Below, in pieces: positions 46,321-58,039 of a DNA stretch of 64,000 bases. Under the pieces are notes generated by a model. That model was given only the letters and a program-made list of their open reading frames with translations, was not told where the DNA came from and ran no database searches. Every line of letters begins with the position of its first letter. Position 1 is the stretch's first letter. The position numbers and the translations under genes were made by a program. Source of the stretch: Hydra vulgaris (Eukaryota; Cnidaria; Hydrozoa; Anthoathecata; Hydridae); the NCBI RefSeq assembly GCF_038396675.1, contig NC_088924.1, positions 37,037,001-37,101,000 on the forward strand, read 5' to 3'.

Positions 46321-48446
46321 ACAAAAAATTAAAATGTAACTTATTGAATTTTTTATTAACAAAATACAAGTACAATTTTTAGAGATTTAGTTATTGTTTT
46401 TTAATAATCTACAATACTTTGGCTATTGTCCATTCGTTGTTTTTTTCTTTGCCGTACTTTCGTTGGTATTTTAGGATTTTCTTCTATTAATATTGGCAAA
46501 GATAAGTCTGATTCATGTCTTATATCACTTTCATTTTCTTGTTCGATTGGCCATTTTTTAATGTAACTTTCAAGAGCGGAATAGTTCTGCATTATAAATA
46601 CGAGCTTATCTGCCTTGTCACTATCGAGATTGTATCTACGATCAGTGATGACAAGGCCTGAAGCAGAAAATGCTCTTTCAGATGATGCAGAGGTTGGTGG
46701 AGTTGCCAACCAAGATCTTGCAACACCCGAAAGGATAGGAAGTTCCGCTGCATGCTGCTTCCACCATGCTAAGGTGTCAGTTTTTCCTGCATTTTTGGAT
46801 CTTATTGTTTTTTGGTATTTTTCCATTTCAAGTTTAATAGGAGGGTTTTTGTGTATATGATGTGAATTAGTATCTTCCTTATACTTTGATAAAATAATAT
46901 TGTACTCATTTTCCTCCCAACCTTGTGCATTATCAGGAACGGAATCGTTACTACCGTTGTTACTACTGGAGCTTGAGACAGACAATGAAGAATTCTCAAA
47001 GTATTCTTTGGTTGTGGGATGGTTTTCAACCAGTTTTTGAATATTTTTATCGTCAACATCAAGAAGATGTCCACGAAAAAATGGATGAAGGTAATGTCCT
47101 AGTGCAAATGCGGGTAATTTACGGCCTTTGTCTGGGAATCTCTTATTTAGTTCTGATAATAAATCCTCCAAAAATTTTTCTACTAATTTGTTGTTTCCAT
47201 GAGTAACATAATTATTTTTTTCTTTCTCAATGAAGTTGATGAGTGCTGTTACTTTCCACAGTGACATGTCAATTCGGATCTCTGTGTCAGAAGATAAAAA
47301 AACTGATAATTCTTTGACAGATTTAAGCACTGGAACAATAGCTTCAAAGAGTAAGAACTGTTCATCTGTAGGTACGGTTTTCTTCCAATCATCACCTTCT
47401 GTATCGCGTAAGTATATGAGTGGAACCTTCAGTCGAAGCATGACGTGCAGCATATCGTAATGGCTGTTCCATCTCGTGGTTACTGTGGAGGGTATTTTGA
47501 GATAACTCACATCTAACCTAGAACAAGCATCTTTCAACGAAGCACTGAAGGCTGTAGATTTGTGAAGCCTGGTAGTAAGTGAGCTGGCTTTAAGAAAAGC
47601 ATCTTTCAGTTCCGGGGTACCCTCAACTGTTCTTTGCAGTGTTGCGTTTGTGATCACTGCATGTAACAGAACCTTCTTCTTTAGTTATTAAAGATACACT
47701 GTTGTTTAGAGCACATGCCATATTTGATGCCTGATCAATAACACACAGTTTATTAGGTACTTTTTTTAATGATTCAGGGTATGAGATTGTGTTATCAAGT
47801 GCTTTTGCAATGTTGATACCAGTGTGTCGCTCTTTAAATAGGCACACTTCTAATGTAAATTTTTTTAGGGCAAAGTCTGGCGAGATATAATGTAATGTCA
47901 CGGACATGTTTGAATCATTTGCCCTTGATGTCCAGTGGTCGGTGGTTATGGCAACCTGATTAAGATCTATGAGCTCTTTTTCCATAACTTCATGCATTGC
48001 TACCTTCAGTGTATGGTAAAGCTGAGGGAGTTTATTTTTTGAGAAAGTCGTTGAATGTTTTATTGTGGCATTTGGTAATATTTTGTTCATAAACCTCTTA
48101 AAATTTTCAGAATCAGCAAAACTGAACGGCAAGCACTCAGTAGCAATCAAAGTAATGATGTCATGATCAACTACTAATTGACGCCGATCTTGAAGTGGCC
48201 ACTTTTTTGTAATCGCTTTTTTCGGGAGAGTGAGAGTTTTGAAGGCTACATCTTTTGCGGATCCAGAAGCACCTGCCTCGATTACGTTTAGTTCTTCATC
48301 TACTTGTGATCTCCTCTCGTCTTCTTTTTTTTGAAGTTCGATGAATAACTTCCCATGTTGTGTTTGAATATGCTTTCGCAAGCCAGTAGTATTTGCTTGC
48401 TTTGTTGCAAGCTTATTTCCACAAGTTTTACACAGAGCAGATTCTC

Positions 48447-49135
48447 CTGAAAATGTAAAATACAGTTTAATAACAAATAAAATGATTTTACTTTTTTATT
48501 ATTATTTTATTTTATTTTTATTAAAAACAACAGAGCCGGGACGCTTCGAACTCACTTGGGGCCTGAGGCAAAATTAAGTTTTGGGGGCATTTACTGTAAA
48601 TTTTACCTCTAAAAAATGTCAAAAGAGTTAAATAATTTCAAAAATATTATTACCAAAAAAAGACCCTTTAATAGGTGTGAACTTAATTTATTTTTTTTAC
48701 AATTAGTTACTAGGTATCTTTATATGAAACAAAAACAAATTCAGAGTGGGCAGGCATACAACCTGGCCATCAATTTAGCACACTGTGCTTTGCGATTTAT
48801 GAATTATTGCTCCACCAATTAAATTAATTTTTTTTCAAATCTTAATAGTTAATAAACAATAATAGTTATAACGTAAAAATGTAAAAAAAAACCTGCATTT
48901 TTAGTTAAAAAAAAATTAAAAAATCTTAAATTCTCATGAAAGACTTGAACCCAGAACTCCGCGCGTACATGCCATAACTTTATCCGCTTGGCCACGCGAA
49001 CGTACGAGAATAACAGTTAAGTTATTATATTTAGCAATAGTTCTGCCAGTAATTAATTTTAGAATTATTTCCCGAAATTGTCGGCAATTACCTTTTGAGA
49101 TAAAGTATAAAAAATACTTAGTAAGTAGTGCTTAC
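48447..49135 (-). other. 689-bp intron of the hAT transposase gene
   Basis: Donor GTAAGC at 49135 and acceptor TTTTCAG at 48447, minus strand. Splicing joins ...KKNI-G to ESALCKTC and rebuilds a BED finger across the junction, which supports the model. The intron holds a tRNA-like relic (48938-49012) and a T/A-rich tract. Confidence 0.75.
48938..49012 (-). repeat. tRNA-like sequence (SINE head or tRNA relic) inside the hAT intron
   Basis: Minus strand: GCGTGGCCAAGCGGATAAAG (A-box TGGCCAAGCGG) and, about 40 bases on, TCTGGGTTCAAGTCTTTC (B-box). The T-stem does not pair (CTGGG against CTTTC), so not a functional tRNA. Confidence 0.45.
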
Positions 49136-49436
49136 CTATATTTTTCTTGAAATAATCCCAGATTAAAGATGTTGTAAAAGGCATAACGAGTGAAGATTAG
49201 TTTTCTTTAATAACTAAAGTATACTTATGTTTAATTGTTTAAAACTAAAATTATACTTATGTTTAATTGTTTATAACTAAAGTTTAGTTGTTGAATGTTG
49301 AACACAGAACAAAGCGAGAATTACAATACCACGAGAGATTTAATTAAAGTAACTATACCAGAAGAGAATTTAAAATATGAATGCGATATTACACAATTAA
49401 TTAAATTAAAATAACTGTAGTGACTGTTACGAAATC

Positions 49437-49675
49437 AATTCCCTTTGAACAATCATTTCTAATAAGCGTTTAGAATAATTATTAACGATTGCATCACAAG
49501 CAATTCCCTTTGGAGAATTATATGAAAAACTCTAATTAATGATAGTTACAAAACTAATTCCCTTTGAACAACCATTTCTAATACTCGTTTAGAATAATCA
49601 TTAACCATTGCATCACAAGCAATTTTCTTTCAAGAATTATATGAAAAACATTCTTTAATGATTGCAAAACTATTC
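49437..49675. repeat. 119-bp tandem duplication inside the hAT
   Basis: AATTCCCTTTGAACAATCAT... GCGTTTAGAATAATTATTAA... TTGCATCACAAGCAATT recurs 119 bases later with about 10% change. No gene content. Confidence 0.75.
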
Positions 49676-50399
49676 CCTCGGAGATTATATCCGCACAGAA
49701 AATTTTCGCTTGAATGGAATAAAAATTCGATAGAGTTGGAATAACGACATGGAAAATTACACATTGCAGGGGCTGATCCAGGTCATTGTTCTAAGGGGGT
49801 AGTCGGACCAAAAAAAATATAAAAAATAAGGTTTGCGTTTTTTCAAGATAAAACAACAGTTTCATTTGATATTTAGAATGATTTTAGAAAGGTTATAAGA
49901 TAGTTAGTAATAATAAATATATTGAATGGTTATATAAATTTTTTTTAATTTTTTCTTATTTTTTTAATTTTATCAATAATATTTTGAAGTTTGGCTTTTC
50001 TTAAGTAAGGGAAGGGGGTAGTTACCCCGAATACCACCCCCCCTCCCTTACGTTTTTGTCCGCCTTTACACACTGTTTAACATAATTTAATAATTTGTAA
50101 AAATTTCATATAAAAATAAATGTTGAAAAAATCTTTTCTTTCCTTTTAATCACGGTAGAAAAAGTTGTAATAAGGATAACAGATAAGAAATTAAAATACA
50201 GAAGTGGTACCACACAATTAGTAAAATTAAAACAAAGATACCAGATGAGAAATTAAATGATAAACATGATGTCATACAACCAGCTTAGAGAATTTTTTTT
50301 TATAATAAATGAGCCATATATATATTTCATTAATTATACGAATTTACTATTTCAAATTACAAATCGTTTATAAAAATAACATGGAAGTTCTCATGATGA

Positions 50400-50807
50400 C
50401 CCGAGTTGCAATGCCAAATAATACTATCGGTACCAAACAATACCAACATAACCGATAACTTTTGATATTAGTATCGATATCGATACCGTAAGGTATCGCA
50501 CCGAGACCAAGCGATACCAACATAACCAATACTTTCGATACCAGTATCGCGTGATCTCGATATCGATACTGTATGGTATCGCAGCGATACCAAACGATAC
50601 CAACATAACCGATACTTTCGATACCGGTATGCATGATCTCGAAGTCGATACTGTAAAGTATCGCATCGAGACCAAACGATACCAAACAGTACCAACATTA
50701 ACGATACTTTCGATACCAGTATCGCGTGATTTCGATACCGATACTGTATGGTATCGCACCGATACCAGACGAGAAATCGAGACTCGAGACCGATTATCTA
50801 GTGTCTA
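50400..50807. repeat. Right subterminal GATACC/TATCG array of the hAT
   Basis: About 400 bp built from CGATACCAACATAACCGATA, CTTTCGATACCAGTATCGCG and TACTGTATGGTATCGCA-like blocks, with a period of about 110 bases (CAACATAACC at about 50449, 50518 and 50600; CAACATTAAC at 50693). It is longer than the left array. Open frames over it (YRYR-type repeats) are not genes. Confidence 0.85.
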
Positions 50808-51389
50808 CTGGAGATAATTTTCTAAATTTCTCAAGATTAATTTAAATTTTGTTTTCGCAATTTCAGTTTAAGCATGCGCTTTAAAGCAAAGATTTTCGTT
50901 TTTCCATTTTTTGTTAATATTTGATCAAAATCGGCTTCGATATCTTATCCGACTTTGATAAAATATTATAAAGACGTATTTTTGATAAATAAGTGGTATT
51001 GAACTCGAATTCGAAACTTAAAAATAAATACGCATTTTTCTGGTATCAATAGCGGTATGTTATACGTGATCAATACTCCGAGTATTAATAATACTAGATA
51101 TGCCGACTGGGCATACGTATTACTATTGCTTTAATTTGTATTAATTTTGTTATCATATATTTTTATAGTTAAATTTTTCTACTTTTATTATATTATTAAT
51201 AATAATTATTATTATTTTTATTGTTATTATTATCATTATTGTTTTTATTACTATTATTTTTAATACGATTGTAAAAACGATTTAGGGAAAATTGATTGTT
51301 GTTGTTGTTGTTGTTTCGCTGACCGTCAGATTATTTACTCGCTATGTAACCATGGAATTAAAACAATGCCTTCAGCTGATAGCTTTATA

Positions 51390-51630
51390 CCCCGTTCACA
51401 TTGGAGATAAAACACGTTTTATTTTAAATGTGTTTTGTGTTTATAATGTTATAAACTCTGCAAAACAGTAATAAAACAACATGGCGAGGTTGTTTTATAT
51501 TAACACATGCTTTTTATATTGACAAAGCAACCTTGCAGTATTGTTTTATTGTTGTTTTATACAGCTTTTTGCAATAACAATTTAATACGCTTTTAAGATA
51601 AAACGTGTTTTATCGTCAGTATGAACGGGG
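51390..51630. repeat. MITE with CCCCGTTCA ends flanked by TATA
   Basis: Left CCCCGTTCACATTGGAGATA and right (reversed) CCCCGTTCATACTGACGATA continue AAACACGTTTTAT in both, giving about 33-bp inverted repeats with few mismatches. TATA lies directly outside each end (51386-51389, 51631-51634), so the duplication is TATA or a part of it. 241 bp, no gene. Superfamily uncertain. Confidence 0.75.
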
Positions 51631-52226
51631 TATAAGTTTGATATCTGACCATTACATGTCGTCAAAATATTTTCGAATTGATAAAACTTGCTTTGATAAA
51701 AAATATTAGATTAATTATAGATTAATTATTGTCGTTTCCACAAATAATTTTACAATCTATTCTTAATTGAATATTAAAATACAAATAGGCTATTTGAATA
51801 AATAAAGATTTAGTTCCGTAACATAAAGTTGCTGTTACACTTATTAAAGTTTTGTGTTTTTAATCAAAAAATCCAAGTTACCACGTAAACATTTTTTTAA
51901 AAAGGTGATTTCAAAGCTTAAAATTTCAAAGCTCAAATTTAATTTACCCAAGAATAGTTTTTTTTAAACGCATATATTAACTAAATTATCTAGTTGAACA
52001 TTTCATGTTTTAATAAACAAAAGTTAAACACTTAAAGAATTTCAACTTATCAGGCAAACCTCAATTTAAATTAAACTTGATATATACTATTTATAATATC
52101 AACAAAATATTTATAATTCTTAAATTATCTATTGTTCAGTTACTAAACATTATAAAATTATTTTTCAACACAAAATAATGTCCAGGGTATTACCTGTGGG
52201 GTGATAAAAATTATCCATAGATTGTT

Positions 52227-52305
52227 CAAGATTCTCAAAAATTATTTAAAAAATAATTTTTAAGAATCTTGTTGAATGTTTAATTTCAAAAATTAAACAT
52301 TCAAC
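52227..52305. repeat. Two back-to-back hairpins
   Basis: Stem CAAGATTCT...AATTATTT pairs with AAATAATT...AGAATCTTG (one bulged base). It is followed at once by GTTGAATGTTTAATTT-CAAA-AATTAAACATTCAAC. No gene next to it. Confidence 0.8.
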
Positions 52306-53939
52306 CTTTGTTTGAAATCTATTATTATTGCAATGTCAATGCTGATAAAAATGAGCTCTTTTTATCGCACAATCTAACGCTTAGTTTATTCTAGTTACAT
52401 GCCATTATTAAATGTAGCATTTATTTATTTGTGGGCCTTCAAATCAAGCATAAATGGAAAAACCCTGCATAAATAAGTCTTTTTATAAAAATCCTGCATT
52501 GGCATTATGGAGCCAGGATGCCATTGGATGTTTCAAATACCTGGAAGGAGCATTCAAGTTTATTTAAATTTTTTTAATATTAAATACTAAGTACTAACCT
52601 GAACATTATTTGCCGAAAAGGAACATGTATAAAATGATGATTAAGATGTTCAGAATTTTCAAAAAACATGTTTTTTGCTCACAAAAAACATGTTTTTTTT
52701 TTTTAATGAATCATTTCCAGATGGGGAACAAACTAAAACTAGCAAAGTTTTTTTTAATAGTGTCAAATATGGTCTTAAAAAAAGTTATTTTTATCCTTGG
52801 GGTAAACTGTTCTTGACACTGACCTAATTGTACCTACTCTATGATACCCTAGCAATGTGGAAAATAAAGATCTGTTTTGGATCAAAAATCAATTACTTTT
52901 TTGTTACTATAAATTAAGTTTTGAAATTTTGCGCAAATGTAAAGTTATTTATGGCGCTTCTAAGGAAATATTTTTTATAAATAAAAAAATTTAAAAAAAA
53001 ATAAAATTTGTAAACAAAAATCAAAAACTTCAAAATTGTCATATTTATTTTATTTTTAACTGAACATGTTCTTTTTAATAATATGAAAAACTTTTAAAGT
53101 ATTGGAAACAACGGAAAAAACATTAAATGCTTCACATTAAATTTATATATATATATATATATATAATGTTTATATGAGCTTTCGGAAAAACTCTAGATAA
53201 AAACAAATACAAACTTTTTAACAAACATTTTTCTTATATTAGGCTTAATTGCTTTATGCAGGGCTCAATTTAACGGTTGAACATCGGAGATTGTCCGACT
53301 AAAACCTCAGATTGTCCGATCAATTTACAAAGTAATTGGACATTTAGACCGACGGGAATTAATTCTACAAAATAAAGCTTGAACAGGAATGCTGTGTGAT
53401 TGAACGCTATTGGTGACCACGCAAATTTTTTTGTTTACAATTAGACCATGACTGTTTAGATATTTTTATTTTTTATTTTTATTTTTTGTTCTTTTATCTT
53501 TACAATGTTGTGCTTCTATATGACTGATATAAATTTACAATGTATATAAAATATATAATGGCAAGAGAAAAAAAAAAAAAATCTCACAATTTTATTGAAT
53601 ACAAAAAAATATAACTGCAGGGTATCATTAATATTAAAAGAACGCAGGAAACTAGCAGAAGACCAGATGGTCTTGTCATCAAGAAACCGCTTGTGTTTGT
53701 AATATTTTTCTAATTTTGTTTTACGAAAATGCAAAAATATTAATAGCATATAATAAAATGTAATGGATTCGCATATAATAAAATGTAAGATAATAAATAA
53801 TTGATAAATGCTAGATTTTGTACACATAAATATATGATTAGGCATAAATAAAATTATTATTGATTCATATATCTTTTATATTGATATTTGTTATTAAAGT
53901 TTTAGTGATTTTCGTTTCAACGTTAATTTTGGTTCTAAT

Positions 53940-54560
53940 TTCCGCATTAGTTTAGTGTAAGTTCATATAATTGTTTATATTTAAAACAATTTTTTAGTAA
54001 GATATTCAAACAATTTAAGTTATCTAATTTTATAATTATAGCATTTCTGGATATCAGTTTATTATAGAGATAGGGACCACGGTATGAAATTGTGAAACGC
54101 AATAGTTTTGTTTTTCTAAACGGTATATTAAAGTATCCTACTTCTGGAGTGTCATATCTATTTCTATTGCTTTTAATGAAGTCATTGGAGAAATTTGACA
54201 ATTTATCAAAACGTAAATATAAAAGTATCAAAACTGAAATATAAACTCGGGACAAGCCCGAGTTTATATTTCAGCATAAACATTAAGTTTTGATAAATGT
54301 TTATTCTATCGACGTTTATTGCATTAAGGAGTTTTAACAAAGGTTCAGCTTGAGTGAATTTATCTTTTTTACAGACAATTCTAACGGCATGTTTTTGATG
54401 TCAATAAAGTGATTTCAAATTGGGTATTGGTACTTGCCCTTACTATATTCCCATATGTATAATAGGTCTGTGTAAATGAGAAATAAAGATGTTTTAGATT
54501 TTCTTAGGATAACATTGGTCTAGCTTTGTATAGCACGCCAATGTTTTTGGTTATTTTAGT
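53940..54560 (-). pseudogene. LINE reverse transcriptase C-terminal remnant
   Basis: Minus strand, from about 54545 downward: KNIGVLYKA (the K-x-x-G-V-L-Y-K block after the RT core), then broken frames. 54255-53947 is open: RYDTPEVGYFNIPFRKTKLL, RFTISYRGPYLYNKLIS, NILLKNCFKYKQLYELTLN-stop. The pattern Y-(N/D)-T-R/P ... F-S/T-I-x-Y-R-G-P-x-L-W/Y-N closes CR1-type ORF2 proteins. 5'-truncated dead copy. Confidence 0.65.
54234..54274. repeat. Perfect 18-bp hairpin
   Basis: CTGAAATATAAACTCGGG, loop ACAAG, exact inverse. It overlaps the 5' edge of the open LINE segment, so the LINE frame may have been joined to foreign sequence here. Confidence 0.85.
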
Positions 54561-55560
54561 ATTTAAATAGTCAATTTATAAATGTTTAACTAATAAAAGT
54601 TGCCAAACAACTGCGCCAGTTACCTTATCAACTAATCTGACCGGTACAAAAAGAACTAATAAACAAATTTGCATCAGAAATTAGTTCAGATTCCTCTGAA
54701 AGTTTCTGCTTGTACTCGCATTGACCAGAGGAACCATCGCAACCCCATTTACTATACAAAATTAAATGTTTAAATTTAATATTGTACACGGAATTTATAA
54801 TCAAAGTTCTATCTACAATGTGATTCAATAAATCTTGCAATTACATAATTTTTGCATATGTGTTCGTAATTTCTATTGCAGAAGATGGTGGATAGCAAGT
54901 CTGTTTAATTTCTTTCAATTTGTAATATGGTGGGAATAAGAAACAGTTTTTTTCGTCTGCCAACTTCCTCAAGTATAAATATTGTGCTTTAGTTAAATTT
55001 AAATAAACAAACACGCTATGTACTTCTTCATCTGTCATTAAAACGTTTGTGTTTTCCATAAAACTCGAGGCAGAATTTTTTTTTTCTTTTTTGGCAATCC
55101 TTATTGCTTCTACAAGCTTTGCTTCTGTTTCTTCTCCTATTGAGCGTAATGCCTGAGGATATGCATTAAAAATGTGCTTGAATCCAACTTCCTTAACTAA
55201 TGTAAAATTTTTCTTTTTTTACTAGTCTCAAACAAATCTCATAAAGACATGCAGTCTTCCATGTTTTTCAAATGATGTAGATGGCGTGGGATCTGTTATT
55301 GCGATATTTTATTTCGGTAAAAGTACACTATATTCAGAATCTAACCAATTACTGTTGTTAGATAAAAAAAACTTCTAATTTCAGTGACACCTTGAACCAT
55401 CGTTTATTAAGCAACGGAATAATGTAACTTTGAATATCACAAACGATGAAACACATATTATCCTCAGAAATTTGATAATGTCTCATTTGACCTTCCTCCA
55501 TTAACCTAAGTAAGTAACAGTTTACGTTTCGAACACTTAAAAGCTGTAATTTTAAAAATG
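54560..55560 (-). pseudogene. Transposase-like remnant, possibly Transib/RAG1-core related
   Basis: Minus strand. About 55165-55060 reads LRSIGEETEAKLVEAIRIAK. 55059-54844 reads LMTDEEVHSVFVYLNLTKAQ and later KQTCYPPSSAIEITNTYAKI. A TAA (54841-54843) interrupts, and the same frame goes on LQDLLNHIVDRTL and HLILYSKWGCDGSSGQCEYK. A frameshift near 54645 is followed by FVPVRLVDKVTGAVVWQL. I recall a repeated cnidarian/arthropod gene family with these blocks. Its later, missing part carries a CRPI block and a CxxC motif reminiscent of RAG1. The Asp in GCDGSSG would be the first catalytic residue. Link to Transib/RAG1 is inference from remembered patterns; the transposon-type nature is firmer. Confidence 0.45.
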
Positions 55561-57125
55561 AGCAAAGTATTTAACTTCTACTGTAGCTTGTTGCAGTGAT
55601 ATAAATTTTCAAACTCTTTATATATTATTTTTATATGATGCAGTGTTCAAAAATTGCTGATAATATTTGCAAACAAATGATTTATTATTTTTGCATTTGA
55701 TAACAAATGCAAAAATAATGAAATACATGCCCATCAAAATTTTTTCTCAATACAAATTTGACAAAAAGACTTATGCTAAACTATTGTTATAAACTGATAT
55801 AGTCTGAAACCACGATAAAAAGCGGTTTTTTGTTTTCTGACTTTTAACACTTTGCGATCTAAAATTCTGGAAACCGTATGTATTGCACCTGATTTTTAAT
55901 AAATCATTTTCAATCGCACCTAAGCTACAAATTAATTATAAAAATGAAGCGTGTGTGACTGCGAAAAATATCGGTAAATTTTAGGATTTTTTATTTTCTA
56001 GTTGATTTTATAGTTCAACTAATTATTAGTAAATAAAATCATATAATCAAAAATCTGAATTTGTTCTAAAATCTCCATAGCATGATGCTTTCAAAAATGC
56101 ATAATGTTTTATAGAAAATAACTTTTAAAGTGATGAAGCAAATAGGTTTCAATTGAACATTTATAAAAATATGAAACAGTTGGGCTTCAAAAATTATCTT
56201 TTTACATAAAATTAGCCGAAATTCCTACATTATAGTAAAGATTAACTATTAAATTACTTAAAAAAATTCAAATATAATTTCAGTAGTGAAATTGAAGTTT
56301 GAGAAATAAACATTTATGGTACATTTGTTTCGTACCATTTTCCACAGTGCCTAGCTTTAGCTCTATTAAAAAACAAAAAAAAACATCTTAAACTATTATA
56401 AAATATAAGATAAAAAGTAGAAAAAAAAGTTCTATTGAAATTTCTATAAAAATTAACAGAGATTCTATAGAAACTTTATAGAATTCTATAGAATTTCTAT
56501 AGACCATATGTTCCAAAAGTTTATAGAAATTCTATAAAACTTTTTTTCCTGGGATGAAAAAATAAAAGTTATATCATAACTTGCGCAAGAAAAATCTTTT
56601 TTTAATAAAGTCAAAAATTTATCCTTTATTTTTGTTCTGTTTTTAGATAAAAATAAATAAATTTTGAAAAAAACTAACCTTAAGGTGGATAGAAAAAACT
56701 TATTTTAAGCCGGAACCTGGGGTGTTCGGATAGTAGTGTTATCACTTTAAATACAGCAAATAAATCCACGACATCATCATCTGACATTTTGGTGTAGATA
56801 CATATTTTTAATCCAATGTTGAACTTCTTACATCATTATCCAGATCTTATTAAAATTTTAAGTAAATTAAAGTTGACAACAATACTAATATTAATAGTTT
56901 AAAAGTATCACATTTGTTTAATCTTAAACTTAAAATTTATATTTTTATAATAATTAAATTATCAGCAAAATGTTAGAAACTATAGAAGATATTGTAGATG
57001 GCAAAAAATGAAAAAGTGATAGATTTGTGGTTTTAGCAAATATTGATGGGGAAAGAGAGCTTCTTGGCATTCTATCTATTGATTATGGTAATGGACAAGC
57101 TTAACATGATGCTTTAGTTTAAATA
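55561..57125. other. Non-coding; includes a third CCCAGG-type repeat
   Basis: Nothing coding recognised. AT-rich except for the repeat at 56417-56553. Confidence 0.4.
56417..56553. repeat. Third, truncated copy of the TATAGAA/CCCAGG repeat
   Basis: GTAGAAAAAAAAGTTCTATT through CATATGTTCCAAAAGTTTAT to CTTTTTTTCCTGGG matches 14357-14496 closely; the left half is missing. Confidence 0.85.
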
Positions 57126-57128
57126 CAA

Positions 57129-57290
57129 GAAGATTTTAAATACTACAAGATTTTAAATACTAGAAGATTTTAAATACTAGAAGGTTTTAAATACTAGAAG
57201 TTTTTAAATACTAGAAGATTTTAATTACTTGAAGATTTTAAATACTAGAAGATTTTAAATACTAGAAGATTTTAAATACTAGAAGATTTT
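57129..57290. repeat. 17-bp minisatellite, about 9.5 copies
   Basis: GAAGATTTTAAATACTA repeated with small changes. As 17 is not a multiple of three, no frame stays open. Confidence 0.9.
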
Positions 57291-57829
57291 GTGATTATGT
57301 GAAAAGTTTATGATTTGATTAAACTGCTGATATATGGAAGACATTCTGGTACTAATGTCAGTTTAAGTCATTGGCAAAAAACCATTTTTACTTTAAGTGA
57401 TTTTCAAGTTACCATCTCAAGTAAGATTTTTATGAACTACATCTCAATCAATTCTGTGAAAAACTAAGCTGTGGAAAAAAACACTTCCAAAAAGTTCAGT
57501 GTTTAAACTGCTCCAAATTAACTCAAAATTAATCAAATTACCTCAAACTAAAACCATCACTGACTTTTTAGGACAAAATGTTGTACCCATTTGTTGCCTA
57601 CATTTTCTTAGAAATCTAGACCTTCAAAACTGATAAGTATTGGAGATGATACTTAGCCAAGACAATTTTCTCAAAGATGATTTAAAAAAACCTTTCAATC
57701 TTATTCTTATGAGCTTGTTTTAAAAAGGCTTTTAAATTCAAAATTTAGGGTGCATGCTTTAGGGTCTGATGCATGTTTTATGTCCAAGGCCATATTATAT
57801 CTCAAGATGTTAGTATTTTTTTAATGTTA

Positions 57830-58036
57830 ATCCAAGGCGGAGAAGGGCACTACAGAAAAAGAAGGCTACTTAATTGTAGTCATAACCCTCTCTCAACTCC
57901 AAAATATCAACCTTGATGAACGAGGGTGTTGCGCGGAGAAATAAGTTGAGCGTGGTACTAACAGGAACGTGGTGGGGATCGAACATGGAATCTTTCACTT
58001 ATTAAGTGAGCGCTCTACCACTACACCAATACCGCA
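57830..58036 (-). repeat. tRNA-derived SINE of a second family
   Basis: Minus strand begins GCGGTATTGGTGTAGTGGTA (A-box), GAGCGCTCACTTAATAAGTG (anticodon-like stem-loop) and ATGTTCGATCCCC (B-box). A body of about 130 bases follows, ending near TCTCCGCCTTGGATTAAC. The T-stem does not pair and the body is unrelated to tRNA, so SINE rather than gene. A fragment of a related head is at about 35968. Confidence 0.75.
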
Positions 58037-58039
58037 TTA

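Larger units (their letters stand above)
46401..49184 (-). pseudogene. hAT transposase (BED finger, RNase-H core, dimerisation domain), one frameshift
   Basis: Exon 1 (49184-49136): ATG and MPFTTSLIWDYFKKNI, the start of a BED finger; donor ATAG|GTAAGC. Exon 2 begins 48446 after acceptor ACATTTTCAG and completes the finger: ESALCKTCGNKLA... GLRKHIQTQHGK (C-x2-C ... H-x4-H). The RNase-H core follows: AITTDHWTS (first Asp) and LCVIDQASNMACAL (second Asp). VTCSDH is then interrupted by a frameshift near 47645-47665; the frame resumes at NATLQRTVEGTPELKDAF. Later come TTRWNSHYDML and the dimerisation domain: LAWWKQHAAELPILS, TPPTSASSERAFSASG (catalytic Glu), DKLVFIMQN. Total about 700 codons, normal for ZBED-type hATs. 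A Ser/Asn run and a basic tail (KVRQRKKQR, likely nuclear localisation) are present. Only this one lesion is seen. Confidence 0.9.
46061..50807 (-). mobile_element. Full-length hAT transposon (4.75 kb) with perfect 8-bp target duplication
   Basis: Left end TAGACACTAGATAATCGG (46061-46078) and right end CCGATTATCTAGTGTCTA (50790-50807) are exact 18-bp inverted repeats. CTGGAGAT flanks both sides without mismatch (46053-46060 and 50808-50815). Both subterminal regions are packed with GATACC/GGTATC words. A minus-strand two-exon BED-finger transposase occupies the left half; the right interior holds smaller repeats. Everything fits hAT, and perfect ends and TSD indicate a recent insertion. Confidence 0.95.
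50820..53940. other. Non-coding region with small repeats
   Basis: Contains an ATT-rich run (51185-51275), the MITE at 51390, adjacent hairpins at 52227 and a repeated AAAAAACATGTTTTTT palindrome (about 52661-52700). No gene recognised; open frames at 52610-52816 and 53516-53845 match nothing. Confidence 0.4.

Noticed and set aside
49788..50065. Nested hAT-like MITE (CAGGGGCTGATCCAGG start, TTTTGTCCGCC end) inside the large hAT
   Set aside because: The ends are suggestive, but the inverted match is short and no target duplication could be aligned.
50368..50817. Overlapping Tyr/Arg/Ser-rich ORFs on both strands
   Set aside because: They are shadows of the GATACC array of the hAT subterminal region.
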